Assembly: GCF_008728515.1 (NCBI RefSeq)
Contig: NC_044981.1
Coordinates: forward strand, 110,909,702 to 110,973,701
Length of the DNA stretch: 64,000 bases
Reading direction: 5' to 3'
Source of the DNA: Papio anubis
Lineage: Eukaryota; Chordata; Mammalia; Primates; Cercopithecidae
Within the stretch, counting starts at the first letter, position 1. The number at the start of each line of letters is the position of its first letter. Made by a program: the position numbers and the translations under genes. Positions 35,956 to 48,433 of this stretch are shown piece after piece. The notes under the pieces are model-generated. The model ran no database searches, was not told where the DNA came from, and saw only the letters and a program-made list of their open reading frames with translations.

Positions 35956-36243
35956 GTAGCTTGGATTTGTTAAAGGATACAAAGTGACAGCTCGACAGGG
36001 GGAATAAGTTCTAGTGTTCCATACCACTGTTTGATGACTACTGTTTACTATAGTACATTATATAGTTTCAAATAGCTAGAAGGAGGATATTGAATGTTCC
36101 TAACACAAAGAAATAATAAATGTTTGAGATGATGGATCTGCTAATTATCCTGGTCACTATATATTATTTGTATCAAAACTTCACTACGAATCCCATAAAC
36201 ATATACAGTCATATGTCCATTTAAAAAACACATTAAAATTTTC
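35956..36243 (+). mobile_element. L1 3'-end fragment inserted in LTR
   Basis: Shows the L1 3' UTR order 'atattgaatgttcctaacac', 'aataaatgtttgagatgatg', 'cccataaacatatacagt'. Confidence 0.75.
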
Positions 36244-36552
36244 AGCCGGGCACCGTGGCTCACGCCTGTAATCCCAGCATTTTAGGAGGCCAAGGTGGGT
36301 GGATCGCGAGGTCAGGAGATCGAGACCTTTCTGGCTAACATGGTGAAACCTCCGTCTCTACTAAAAGTACCAAAAATTAGCCGGGCTTGGTGGCGGGCGC
36401 CTGTCGTCCCAGCTACTTGGGAGGCTGAGGCAGTAGAATGGCGTGAAGCTAGGAGGTGGAGCTTGCAGTGAGCCAAGATTGTGCTATTGCACTCCAGCCT
36501 GGGCGACAGAGTGAGACTCCATCTCAAAAAAAAAAAAAAAAAAAAAAAAAAA
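36244..36552 (+). mobile_element. AluY-like
   Basis: Full-length with A27 tail; duplication TTAAAATTTT near both ends. It sits at the L1 3' end. Confidence 0.92.
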
Positions 36553-36718
36553 TTAAAATTTTTAAATGAAGAAAAAATTTTCAAAAGCGAAATTCTTTCT
36601 TAAAAGGACATATCTATCTACATCTATATCTATATATAAAGTAACAGTTTTGAAACTTAGAAAAAGTGACTTGAGTGAGCTCCCTTGCTTCCTCCTCCAT
36701 GTGAGGATATAGCAAGAC

Positions 36719-37006
36719 AGGCTGGGCACAGTGGCTCAGACCTGTAATCTCAGCACTTTGGGAGGCCAAGGTGGCCAGATCACCTGAGGTCAGGAGTTCA
36801 AGACCAGCCTGGCCAATGTGGTGAAATCGTGTCTCTACAAAAAATTAGACAGTTGTGGTGGTGACTACATGTAATCCCAGCTACTCAGGAGGCTGAGGCA
36901 TGAGAATCATTTGAACCTGGGAGGCAGAGTCTGCGGTGAACTGAGATGGTGCCACTGCACTCTAGCTGGGCAACAGAGCAAGACTGCATCTCGGGGGGGA
37001 AAAAAA
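36719..37006 (+). mobile_element. Alu inserted in LTR
   Basis: Full-length; flanks GATATAGCAAGACA / GACACAGCAAGAA. Confidence 0.92.
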
Positions 37007-37178
37007 AGAGGACACAGCAAGAAGGTGCCACCCACCCATAAGGAACTCACCAGGCTCCGAATCTGTTGGTTCCCTGATCTTGTGCTTTCTGGCCTCCAGA
37101 ACTGTGAGAAATAAATGTCTATTGTTTATAAATTAGCCAGTCTAAGGTATTTTTGTTGTAGCAGCCTGAATGGACTAA

Positions 37179-38370
37179 GTCCTAGCTGAACGAAATGTTC
37201 TCAAAGACTGCAAGCAGCTCCTTCAGTCATCTACAAGAAGATTACTTGGTGAAGTACAGACCACTGACACCTGCTATTGCAAGTGAGAGGCAGCATTTCA
37301 AGGTCTTTAAAGCCATCCTCGGTCCTTTCCTAGACTTGTTTCACTTGTTTGCTGATCCTTATTTGATTTATCTAATAAATGAACACTTTTCAGCAATGAC
37401 TTTAATTCATCCTAAAACACATTCCCTGTCCCTTATTTGTTCTATTGTGACATACAGCTGGTTGTCAAGCAATTTGTCGGTGTCATTTCCAAAGATTTTC
37501 ATACATTTTCACTTCATTTATTTTAAGGTCCATTTTCTATCTTTTCCCCATACATATGACCGTTTCCAATGTATTTTTACACCTAAAATAAATGTGATCT
37601 GTCTTATAACTTTACTATAGGCTAAGCTTAGAGAACCACTGAGAACTCACTTTATGAAAAATAAACAACTCAAAGACCTTTGGTTTCACTATTCAGGTAA
37701 ATCACAATTGTTCTTTTAAAAAACATCTTACCAAAAATGTAAAGTGCATTTCAAGACATTTTAATTGGGTAAATATAAGGTTCTAAAAAACACCTACAGT
37801 AAATATATATTTTCTGGTCCTATATCATGTGTATTTGACTGTATATTCAATACATTTTAATGCCATTTTAATTGGTATTTTCTTAACTAGTCAAAAAGAT
37901 TTGTTGTATATAATACAATACCACCATTCATGGCCTTACTGAAGTGATCTTTCAGTTGTGAAATTGCAAGTTTAAAATAGTTTAATATTCTTGGAAAAAT
38001 TTACAGGGATAAACTGGGCATTCAATGTTAACATTTTTCTGTTCTAGGAGGAGAAAGCACTTTCTAGCAAAGGACTGCCAGAAGGACCGCATCACATGTC
38101 TTTTTATAGGAAAAGTGTCAACCAATCGGAAGGATTATGGAAAGTCTGGGGTGAAGCAAGAGCTGCATGAGCCTGCTTTGAATCCTCCGTCCTGTGAATC
38201 ACCTGGCAGCTAATTATTCCTAAAGTCTTTTCCCCTTTGGGGGTTTCTCTAGAAGAGCTGGAGTCTACTACTACTAAGAACACAATTATTTTGGGGGATG
38301 AATAACATTTTTCTTCACTAAGACTCAAAGTTAGTGTTTCCTATCATCAAAATTTATTCCTAATTTCAAC
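37179..38370. other. unique AT-rich intergenic sequence
   Basis: A 141-codon plus-strand frame (37195-37620) has no domain that I recognise and lies in AT-rich DNA; not called a gene. Confidence 0.45.
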
Positions 38371-38661
38371 TTTTTTTTTTTTTGAGATGGAGTTTTGCTG
38401 TTGCCCCGGCTGAAGTGCAGTGGCGCAATTTTGGCTCACCACAACCTCCGCTTCCTGGGTTCAAGTGATTATCCTGCCTCAGCCTCTCACGTAGCTGGGA
38501 TTACAGGCATGCGCCACCACGCCCGGCTAATTTCGTATTTTTAGTGGTGATGGGGTTTCTCCATGTTGGTCAGGCTGGTCTCGAACTTCCGACATCTGGG
38601 GATCTGCCTGCCTCGGCCTCCCAAAGTGCTGGGATTACAGGTGTGAGCCACCACATCCGCC
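38371..38661 (-). mobile_element. Alu
   Basis: Full-length; flanks AATTTCAACTT / AATTTCCACTT. Confidence 0.92.
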
Positions 38662-40267
38662 CAAATTTCCACTTCTTAATGCTTATCTGGAATGAAAATT
38701 TACGTGTTTCATCTTTAAAAATGTCATTCACACAGATGGGTACTGCTAACTACTGATTTCATTTCATAAGCATGTGATTTAAATTGAGCATATTAATCAC
38801 TCAGAAGGCATCTATAAAATTACCTTAGATTTTTATGTTGATATTTATCTTTAAGCATGTCATTACGCTGCAGATTAAAAGCTTCCAGTTGAAGGTTAGA
38901 TGGAAGCTCCTTAATTGCAGTTGAATATTAACATGTTTTTGAAATATGGGAGTTTCCTTTGCATGTGCATTGAGGGCTGAATATTTGTGTGAGAATGAAG
39001 ATTTCACATTTTGTTTTAAATTTCATCAGCATAGAAAGCATATAGGGCAGCTTGACAGCTTGTACTTATAACAACATTAGCAGTTATTGCATATAATACT
39101 GTCTTACCTTGTAATTATACCTTGAATTGATTAATAAATATTACTAACTCTATGGCAAAAGCTAATTTCCAAAACTGTTCTAACACTGATTGAAGGCTGT
39201 GTTTCTTATTTGGAAAAACTTTCAGTCTCACCCCTGAGTTTCAAAAAATTGAAATAAAACATTGTCACCACTAATCCGTCAAATTTCTGTGTGTCAGAGC
39301 AAGTCAGGATGTACAGTTTCTATTTCTGGCAAAAACCTGTAGAAGTGACAATGGTTAAGTCCACAAGAGTGATGAAGTTCAACATTTACACTACTGGTTT
39401 AATAATGCCTGACAAGTGGAAATATTTTCTGTGATGTGTTTGCTGATGAATAATATAATGAATAACCACAAGCTTTTCATTTTCAAAAGCTTCGTAAATG
39501 TATCCAATTAAACCCTTTTCTGGTTAACAGATATTTTTACCATCATCAGTTTTAACACATCATATCGGATTCTACTTCAGATTGTACTGAATTCGTGTTT
39601 TCTGTTTCTCTTAAAATATTCTCACCTGTATTCTCTCCACACAGGGTTTTTATGGTCCCTTCGGTCTTGGCACTGATATCTCAGATAACAACTGCTCAGT
39701 ATTGTCAACATTTGTGAACTTGTCAAGGGCCAAAGTAAATCATTTGCCTTCTTTTTAAGACAAAAATATGTTCATGTTTCTCCCAACATCCTCAACTCTG
39801 TGAACAACCAGTCTCACTGAATTGCAAGTTTATCTTCTCTAAGAGCACGTTTCTTTGGCTGCAGCAATTAAACATGATTTAATGATCTCAACATTGGTAA
39901 ATGGCTCTCTTTGCCTGGCTAACAAATTAACCACTCAGAAACTGACTTTGGTTGCAGCCTCATTTTATCTTTTATTTTTGTGAGACAATTCTGCTGTGGT
40001 CAGATATTCCATTTTAAATTTTCTAATTTTTCTAACTGTTACTTTTCTGTAAGTTAAGGATATTATAATGAGTGCTTAGTCTAGTCATGTCAATGTCTAA
40101 GTATTCTTTTAGCACATCTATAGTGTCATCTTTATGGTAAACATAATGCTCTGGCATTTAGTTCTACAAAAATAATCTACTATCCACTGTCTTAAAAGCA
40201 TGACATCCAAAATCCACGTTTCTTGTATTAATGCGATGGGTAAGCTCTGGTAATTTTAAAATTAAAG
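38662..40267. other. longest repeat-poor stretch
   Basis: 1.6 kb with no Alu, L1 or LTR that I recognise and no convincing coding frame. Worth checking for conservation (possible enhancer). Confidence 0.5.
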
Positions 40268-40276
40268 AGTAAATGT

Positions 40277-40552
40277 GGCCGGTGTGGGGTGTCATGTCCT
40301 GGGAGGCTGAGAGGCAAGGATGCAGGGATGGAGACAGAGACCATCCCTGGCTGCTGGAACAGAAACCAGTCTCTACTAAAAGAAATTACAAAAAAAAACC
40401 CCAGCCGAGGCCGGGGTGTGGCCCTGTGAATCCTGCTACTCGGGAGGCTGAGCTGGGAGAATGAAGCCAGCCTAGGGAGGGCTTGCAGTGGGCAGTCCGT
40501 GCCGCTCCAGCCTGGGTGACAGAGCGAGACTCCGTCTCAAAAAAAAAAAAAA
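40277..40552 (+). mobile_element. Alu with scrambled body
   Basis: Perfect 9-base duplication AGTAAATGT (40268-40276, 40553-40561), near-consensus 3' end and pure A-tail, but the first 220 bases depart heavily from any Alu, with many small indels. Confidence 0.85.
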
Positions 40553-40561
40553 AGTAAATGT

Positions 40562-41753
40562 CACCATAGTACAATACATATGGTACTTTACCAAACACTG
40601 TAGATTTATAACTGTACCCCTATTATTTGTGATTTGTGGATGAGCAGGGCAAAATGATAAAGGCACCACATATAGTCTATTTTGCAACTCCTCAGTCCTG
40701 CTGTTTGAGTGTGAAAGTAACCAGAGACAAAACATAAACAACTGTGGCTATGTTCCTGTAAAACTACCTATAGACCCCAAAATTTGAATTTTATGTCACT
40801 TATCTTCACATGTCACAAGATATTATTATTCTTTTTTTTTAAACCAACCAAAAATTTAAAACTGACTCTTAGCTTTTGGGCCATATAAAAACAGGTAACA
40901 GGTTGGATTTGGTCTATGGGCCATAGTTTGCCAACCCCTGGTCTAGCTCAAAGTTTAGGATATGGGTACATTTTTCAATTGGAATCAATTTAAGCTAAAT
41001 TATTTAGTAAATGATTGCATAGGTAGTATTCAGATACAGCAAAAGTCATACAGGTGATAGAGGAATGACTAACATTTGGAGAACACTGTACAGGGAAACA
41101 CAGTGGAATTACCTGGCAGTGCTGAGTGAGCTCTTGAGGTTTATGGTCATGATTTTAAAATGAAACCAGTCAGCTCAATTGTATGATTTTTCTCCTATAT
41201 GTTTCCATTGTTTGAGAAAATGGAACATAGTTACCTTCAACCAAGGTCAGGGTTATGCCAGGCAAGTAAGATAGAGAGAGGAACAAGGTAATTGATTGTA
41301 TTTACAAGGGAGTCATTATAATGATGGATCCTAGAATTTAAGCTGGATAGTAAAGAAAATGAAGATAGAAAGAAAATAAAGGAATATAGGAGTTTGAAAA
41401 AATAGAATAGGATCAATGACTGAGAGGTCCTGATGAGGTCAGAGCATTGTTGCAATAGGGCTATTCCAGTTAAGTTAATTGAAAGGACAGTTGGTGGTGG
41501 TCAGAGTAGGATGCTTGAAACCAGAGATAGTGCAGTTCCTGGCCTAGGCTGTAACCATGGGAACAGGTGGCTCCATTGAAATATTGCAAAAAAAATCATT
41601 GATTCTGAGACACAACATCAAAGAACTGAATGGCCAAGATGGGTCGCACAGTTGGATGGCTCGCATAGTTGGACTTTGATGTCACCAAGGATGTTGACAG
41701 AGGAAGACAGCTAAGAGCAAAAGTCTTTAATAGATGTAGTACTTAAAAATTAG
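40562..41753. other. unique with a DNA-transposon-like scrap
   Basis: 40850-40945 resembles the common '...tggcaaactatggcccat...' repeat in minus orientation. Rest unassigned. Confidence 0.4.
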
Positions 41754-42051
41754 GGGCTGGGCACAGTGGCTAATGCCTGTAATCCCAGCACTTTGAGAGG
41801 CCAGGGTGGGCGGATCACCTCAGGTCAGGAGTCCGAAACCAGTCTGGCCAAAATGGTGAAACCCCGTCTCTACTAAAAACACAAAAAAATTAGCCTGGTG
41901 TGGTGGCAGCCACCTATATTCCCAACTACTCGGGAGGCTGAGGCAAGAGAATCGCTTGAGCCCAAGAGGCAGAGGTTGCAGTGAGCCAAGATTGTGCCAC
42001 TGAACTTCAGCCTGGGTGACAAGAGTGAAACTCCATCTAAAAAAAAAAAAA
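41754..42051 (+). mobile_element. Alu
   Basis: Full-length plus-strand Alu. Confidence 0.92.
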
Positions 42052-42314
42052 TTGGAGCTGAGGCATGGAGTTGGCAGCTTTTTGCTGCACAAAAACTAGC
42101 CCTCCAGATTGCCCAGTGAAATTGTTGTGAGGTAAAACATTTTCCCTGCTTTAACCAAGTTGCCAATCAGTAAATTAACCCTTAATTTAAAATGTATTAT
42201 AAATGAGATCTGGTTTCATATATATGAAAATGAAAACCAAAAATTCCATAAAGTATACAAGAGATCTTTTTTTTGCTCAAGAACTACAATGTCCTTTTTT
42301 AAAAATACTGAAAG

Positions 42315-42478
42315 TTGGCGAGGTATGGTTGCTCACACCTATAATCCCAGTGCTTTGAGAGGCTGAGGTGGGAGGGTGGCTTGAGCCCAGTAGTTCAAGG
42401 TTACAGTGAGTCAAGATCGTGCCACTGCACTCCAGCCTAGGTGACACAGGGAGACTCTATCACTAAAACTGAAAATTA
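42315..42478 (+). mobile_element. internally deleted Alu
   Basis: About 160 bases: left-arm start joined to right-arm end. ACTGAAAGT flanks on both sides show it inserted in this form. Confidence 0.88.
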
Positions 42479-42519
42479 AAAAACTGAAAGTCCTTGGATT
42501 TGCCCCTGGACTTGAAGGC

Positions 42520-42768
42520 CTCTAACAGTGGTTGGGTAGACACACCCTGGGTTCAAATCCTGCCTTTGCCATTTCTGAATTCCCTGATCTTGGGCAAGCT
42601 TCTCAACCTCCTAGGGCCTATCCCTCATATGTAGCACAGAAGTAATAGCAGTATGTAATCCATGAGGTTGCTTTGAAGATTAAGTTATTTAATGCATGTA
42701 AAATGCTTAGTCTGCAGAACCTAGGACAAAGTACAAAATAAGTATGAGCTGTTAGCATTACTCTTCTT
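42520..42768 (+). mobile_element. MIR
   Basis: Well-preserved MIR order: 'ccctgggttcaaatcctgcc', 'cttgggcaagcttctcaacc', 'aatgcatgtaaaatgcttag'. Confidence 0.88.
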
Positions 42769-43007
42769 AAACACAGAGTGGAGAATTCCCCCATAAGAAT
42801 TCTAGCAAAGCAAAGTGTTTACTCTTAACTCTAAATTACTCTGAACTTTGGAAGATCATTGGCTTAATTTTTTTTAACTACTCAGTATGTAAGAATAAAT
42901 TTTTGAAGTACTTTCTTTACTTTTGGAAAATAGAAATTTTAGAAGGGGATTGGAGCAACAAAGAGGTGCCTTGCCTCCAGAAACTTAGAAATCAGTTGGC
43001 CTATGGG

Positions 43008-43175
43008 CCGGGCATGATGGCTCATGCCTGAAATCCTAGCCCTTTGAGAGGCCAATGTGGGAGGATCACTTGAGCCCAGGAGTTTGAGGTTACAGTCAAC
43101 TATGACAGGCCAATGAACTCCAGCCTCGGTGACAGAGTGAGACCCAGTCTCCAAGAAATAAATAAATAAAATAAA
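43008..43175 (+). mobile_element. internally deleted Alu
   Basis: Same kind of left/right-arm junction as 42315-42478, with (AAAT)n tail. Confidence 0.88.
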
Positions 43176-43569
43176 ATCAATCGATCGATTGGCCTCATAT
43201 GGTTAAACCAAAGCAGAGATAGGTCAAACATCTTAAGAAGACACACTATCTCCCCAGCCAAGGCAGAAATTTAACTAAATATATTAATACGTATAAGAAA
43301 AGCATATGATAATCACAAGACAGATTATTTCACAGTGGAAACTGGTTGGGGGGGCGGGGAGGCTGAGAAGACAGTGGACCTCAAATGCCAATGTCTTGAT
43401 CCATTTAATAGCTCAGTTTCTCATCTAAATTAATAATAATCAACGTTTCACCCTCAAAGCCTGCAAGCCTGTGGCTACAAAGCCCTCCCCAGGACTCCAC
43501 TTCCCTCAGGATCCCTGTCCATTCACAGGATGTACTTGTGAGCAGTCAATAGAACAGGACATTAAGGTC
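43176..43569. other. unique; G-rich patch
   Basis: A G-rich run at about 43345-43365 and the palindrome AATCGATCGATT at about 43179. No gene. Confidence 0.45.
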
Positions 43570-44018
43570 ACCATTATGACCATTGTGATGGTTAATACTG
43601 TCAACTTGATGGGATTGAGGGATGCAAAGTATTGATCCCGATGTGTCTGTGAGGGTGTTGCCAAAGGAGACTAACATTTGAGTCAGTGGGCTGGGGAAGG
43701 CAGACCTACCCTTAACCTGGGTGGGCACCATCTAATCAGCTGCCAGCAAATATAAAGCAGGCAGAAAAACATGAAAAGGCTAGACTGGCTTAGCCTCCCA
43801 GCCTACATCTTTCTCCCGTGCTGGATGCTTCCCGCCCTGGAACATCAAACTCCAAGTTCTTCAGCCTCGAGATTTGGACTGGCTTCCTTGCTCCTCAGCT
43901 TGCAGATGGCCTATTGTGGGACCTTGTGATCATGTGACTTAATACTCCTTAATAAACTCCATATATATATATGTACTATTAGTTCTGTCCCTCTAGGGAA
44001 CACTGGCTAACACAACCA
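43570..44018 (+). mobile_element. full-length LTR-like repeat, not named
   Basis: Starts 'tgtgatggttaatactgtca', contains 'cttaataaactccatatata' and ends 'ggaacactggctaacaca'. TG...CA termini, 449 bases; recognised as a common primate repeat. Confidence 0.7.
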
Positions 44019-45029
44019 CCAAAGCGAGGTTAGTCAGGATTATTCTAAGGTAGCAATGAGAAAATGATATTGCTCCCACAAGCTGAAGTTCTAGAAAGAC
44101 CAATGTTAAAAATTCCTCCAAAAAGATGATAATTGCCTAACATTCCATTAAAATCAACTTCAAAAGTAAACGTGGTTTCCAAACCTAGGAAAAAATACAG
44201 CTTCTGGATCTTTAAAATGCCCTTATTATTTTGGAAAATCTTATGGCTTTGGGTGGTGGGGAGGAGGTTAGTGTGGGATTTTCCTGACCCCATTTTAGAT
44301 ATGTGTTAGATTTCTTTTAAAATTGTGCCAACTTTCTTTCAAAAAGCAACAAATACTTCTTGTTTTTAAAAGCTGAGAGCGACGACTGTTTCTCATATGT
44401 ACTTACTGCCCTGGATTCTCTGTGTTGATTCTGACTTCCTGCTGAGGTTTCACAAAAGCATTCAAAAACATTTCAGTAAGTTTTCTGATTCAGACCAGGC
44501 TAGATTTTTATTACCAGTTGAGGTTTAGCCAATCCTATACATTTAATTATATATATAAAGTGATTCTCAGCTGCCCTTCTCAGAAACATCATCATCATAA
44601 ATTAGTCTAATTTTTGGAAAGACATTTTATCATCTGCTGATTTCACAGATTTAACCTCAACTAAAATACCCTATTTATAAACTTGCATTACTGGCCATAA
44701 ATGTATTTGGTCTGTAAAACTTCCTCTTATAAAAGAGAGAAGGAAGCAAGACACAGGAAGCTGAGCAATCAGCTAATGATTTTTTTTTTTTAATGAACAC
44801 CTCAACCTTCCCAGAGACAGATGTCCCTCGAGACAGCTCCTAAAAGTGTTACCACTAGATACAAAGCACTGATTTAAGACCATCAACTGCTTCTATTTCA
44901 TCTGATAAATCAGCCTGCTGAATACAGAGCACTGATCAGAGTGTACAGTGAGTTAAAAAGAGAGTAAAAGGTACTCAACTCTGTCTTCAGAGTTGAGAGT
45001 TTTCATAAAGGAGAAAAAACAAAATCCTC
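44019..45029. other. unique intergenic sequence
   Basis: No feature recognised. Confidence 0.45.
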
Positions 45030-45202
45030 TCACCTTGGCCTCCCAAAGTGCTGGGATTACAGGCATGAGCCACCTCGCCCAGCTGACTTCTTAATTTTTT
45101 GTAGAGACAGGATCTCACTATGTCTCACTCAAACTTCTGGCTCCAAGCAATCTTCCCACCTTGGCCTCCCAAAGTGCTGGCATTAGCCACTGTGCCCAGC
45201 CT
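45030..45202 (-). mobile_element. two joined Alu fragments
   Basis: Two copies of the 'ccttggcctcccaaagtgct' block in one 170-base stretch, i.e. two truncated minus-strand pieces. Confidence 0.82.
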
Positions 45203-45499
45203 AGCCCTTACTCCTTTGAAAGCCAATGAATCTTTGTTCAATTGGAGTCTATTTCAGGAGCCTAGTATTTGGAACAGATCAATTTGGAGATCCCTCTGTT
45301 GACCTTGTAAACAAGGGGTGAGGCTCTAGAGTCTCCATGACCTCCATTGTCCATGCCACCCAAAGTCCCCAAAGTACCTCCACAGAACGCTTAGTGCTCA
45401 GAAAAGCACAGGTTGAAAACCAACAACCAACAGGACAAAGTCTGTGATTTCAGAGTTGCATTTCTGATCTCTGGGAGATCTTACTATTTGTCCTTAAAT

Positions 45500-45725
45500 A
45501 GTAATCTCTGGGACCACAGAAAAGGCAGAAGACTTGGAAATCGTTGGGTTCCACTGCCAACCCAGCCACTTACTAGCTGTGTGGACCTAATTGAAGCTCT
45601 ATTGCCTCACAGACGAAGTAAGTGTAATAACACCTATGTCATAGTGTTCTTCTGGTATACATAATATATGAATTTTTTGATAAAGTATGAAATACTTTGC
45701 AAAACGTACAATAGAGTACTATTTT
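45500..45725 (+). mobile_element. MIR fossil
   Basis: 'cagccacttactagctgtgt' block in MIR context. A second MIR scrap lies at 45770-45860. Confidence 0.75.
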
Positions 45726-45860
45726 TATGGGAGGTGACATAGGTCGTGGCAACAAACAATAGGCTGGGACCCCTTGACCTTGTTCAAATACAGATTCTGC
45801 CATTCGTTACCACTGGCAAGTGTCTTATTCTGAGTCATGTTATTTTATGTGTGAAATGCA

Positions 45861-46254
45861 GTAAATAGAGCATTGCTTCCGGACATGAAAACCTCCAGAG
45901 GAAGAAGGGGATGTCTATTCTTAAGCTTTTTGTAAAAGCAAGATGATGTTTCCCAGAAGCGTCCAGCGACCTTGCCTCACCTTGGCTAGAACTGCATCCC
46001 ACGCACAAAGCAATCATTGGGAAGCCAGGGTGGTACCAACATGAGGAAGGATCCCCAGACAAGATGGTGCCTGTGCCAGCAAAAGACAAAGAAAAAGACT
46101 TTTGTGTAGTCATTCAACAATGCTGGCTTCAATTTCTACCCTTGGAGTCCTGCTGCTAGGCCAAACCCCTCAATGCTACAAAATGTTCCTCCATTCCATG
46201 AAGAATTTCTATACATAGTGTCAACAGTCTATAATGTGAAATTTTTTCAATGGA
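45861..46254. other. unique sequence
   Basis: No feature recognised. Confidence 0.4.
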
Positions 46255-46383
46255 TTTTTTTTTTTTTTTTTGGAGACAGAGTCTCACTCTATTGCCCAGG
46301 CTGGAGTTCAGTGGCACAATCTCGGCTCACTGCAACCTCTGCCTCCCAGATTCAAGTGATTTTCCTGCCTCAGCCTCCTCAGC
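46255..46383 (-). mobile_element. 5'-truncated Alu
   Basis: Only about 130 bases; CAATGGATT flanks at 46248 and 46384. Confidence 0.9.
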
Positions 46384-46544
46384 CAATGGATTATTTTACC
46401 TGAAAATAAGTTCTAACCTCTGGTTCTTCCTTACTAATGCATTTATTTATATCTTCATGATTTGTCTTATAGAAACCATTTTAAACTTCCCATAAAAGCA
46501 GTGAACTTGCAAAAGTGTGTTGTTGTATAAGAGATACCACCAAC

Positions 46545-46812
46545 TGGCCGGGCGCAGTGACTCACGCCTATAATCCCAGCACTTTGGGAGGCTGAGATGG
46601 GCAGATCACAAAGTCAGGAGTTCGAGACCAGCCTGACCTACATGGTGAAACCCTGTCTCTACTAAATATACAAAAATTAGCTGGGCATGGTGGCACACAC
46701 CTGTAATCCCAGCTACTCAGGAGGCTGAGGCAGGGAGAATTTCTTGAACCTGGGAGGCAGAAGTTGCAGTGAGTGGAGATCGGTGACAGAGTGAGACTCT
46801 TGTCTTGGGGAA

Positions 46813-46842
<30 letters not shown>
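46545..46842 (+). mobile_element. Alu with (GA)n tail
   Basis: Duplication AGATACCACCAA; a short deletion in the right arm; tail followed by GA repeats. Confidence 0.92.
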
Positions 46843-46843
<1 letters not shown>

Positions 46844-47465
46844 TACCACCAAGCTGCCCAGCGTGGAGGTGGGAGTCATCACCTTATGGATGGAAGTCAA
46901 GATGGGACTTAGCCGATACTTCAATGAGTTAAACAGATTAGCAGAGAGAAAAAGTAGAGTTTTCCATGTAGACAAAAATGAGATAAGCTAAGTAGGAAGA
47001 AGGAAGTAGAATTTTCTACAAAGATGAAGTGCCAACTTTTGTGCAAGATCAAATAGGATTGCTTGGTGCATGGCAAAAAGCATAAGCAATTAGATCCTAT
47101 AATCACACACAGAGCTAAAAGTGAGTTTTCTGCTTATATATAAGGACATTAAGTAGCAAATGAATGAAAAGCTAGTCAGATTTTGTGACCTATCTTCAAA
47201 TGACATATTTATTTAGTAACAGAGCTGGGACTGGAAGGACGCTTGCCTGAGTTATTGACTCTTTGAATCCATCTCAATAATGGAAGAGGCTGATGAGTCT
47301 TCTCCAAGACCACAATTATTTGGATTTCAGTGGTTCAAATCACATTCCATTTGAGAAATGATGAGAAAAAATAAAAAATAAACATGGAAAATTAATGCAT
47401 ACTTTTACAGATTAATGTAAAGTTGTACCTCATTTAGTTTTAAACAATTTATCAGTAATGTTATC
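46843..47465. other. unique sequence
   Basis: No gene seen. Confidence 0.4.
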
Positions 47466-48428
47466 TGTGGGGAAAAGAAAGAGAGATCAGCCTGTTACTG
47501 TGTCTATATAGAAAGAAGTAGACATAAGAGAGTCCATTTTGTTCTGTATTTGAGATGCTGTTAATCTGTGACCCTACTCCCAACCTAGTCCTTGCAAGAG
47601 ACATGTGCTGTGGTGACTCAAGGTTTAACAGATTTGGGCTGTGCAGGGTGTGCTTTGTTAAACAAGTGCCTGAAGGCAGTATGCTTGTGAAAAGTCATCA
47701 CCATTCTCTTAATCTCAAGTACCCAGGGACACGTACACTGCCAAAGTTCGCAGGGACCTCTGCCTGGGAAAGCTAGGTATTGTCCAAGGTTTCTCCCCAT
47801 GTGATAGTCTGAAATATGGCCTCGTGGGAAGGGAAAGACCTGATTGTCCCCCAGCCTGACACCCGTGAAGAGTCTGTGCTGAGGAGGATTAATGTAAGAG
47901 GAAAGAAGGCCTCTTGGCAGTTGAGATAGAGAAAAGCATCTGTCTCCTGCCCGTCCCTGGGCAATGGAACATCTCGGTGTAAAACCCGATTTTATGTTCT
48001 ATTTACTAAGATGGGAGAAAACCGCCTTAGGACGAAAGGTGGGACTTGCTAGCACAATGCTGCTCTTTATGCACTAAAAAGGTTTATGGAGATATTTGCA
48101 TATGCATATCAAGGCACAGCACTTTTCCTTAAACTTATTCATGTCACAGAGATCTTTATTCATATGTCTTACTGCTGACCTTCTCCCTACGATGATCCTA
48201 TTATCCTGCCACTTCCCTTTTTCTAAGATGGTAAAGATAATGATCAATAAATACTGAGGGAACTCAGAGACCGGTGCCAGCGTGGGTCCTCTGTATGCTG
48301 AGCGCTGGTCCCTTGGGCCCACTTTTTCTTTCTCTATACTTTGTCTCTGTGTCTCATTTCTTTTCTCAAGTCTCTCATTCCACCTAACCAGAAATGCCCA
48401 CAGGTGTGAGGGGCAGGCCACCCCTTCA
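47466..48428 (+). mobile_element. LTR5-type (HERV-K/HML-2) solo LTR
   Basis: 963 bases, TG...CA termini, flanked by TTATC at 47461-47465 and 48429-48433. Starts 'tgtggggaaaagaaagagag' and contains 'gtctgaaatatggcctcgtg' and 'gatcaataaatactgaggga'. Length and sequence fit LTR5. No internal sequence follows, so it is a solo LTR from LTR-LTR recombination. No viral gene is present. Confidence 0.93.
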
Positions 48429-48433
48429 TTATC

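Larger units (their letters stand above)
35812..37178 (+). mobile_element. MaLR-like LTR, split by L1 and two Alus
   Basis: 5' part 35812-35955 ('tgctatgatctaaatgttgg'), 3' parts at about 36661-36718 and 37007-37178 ending in '...cctgaatggactaag'. Same family as the intact copy at 51531-51917. Confidence 0.75.

Noticed and set aside
37195..37620. 141-codon plus-strand frame
   Set aside because: No recognisable domain, hydrophobic AT-driven composition, no splice or promoter context.
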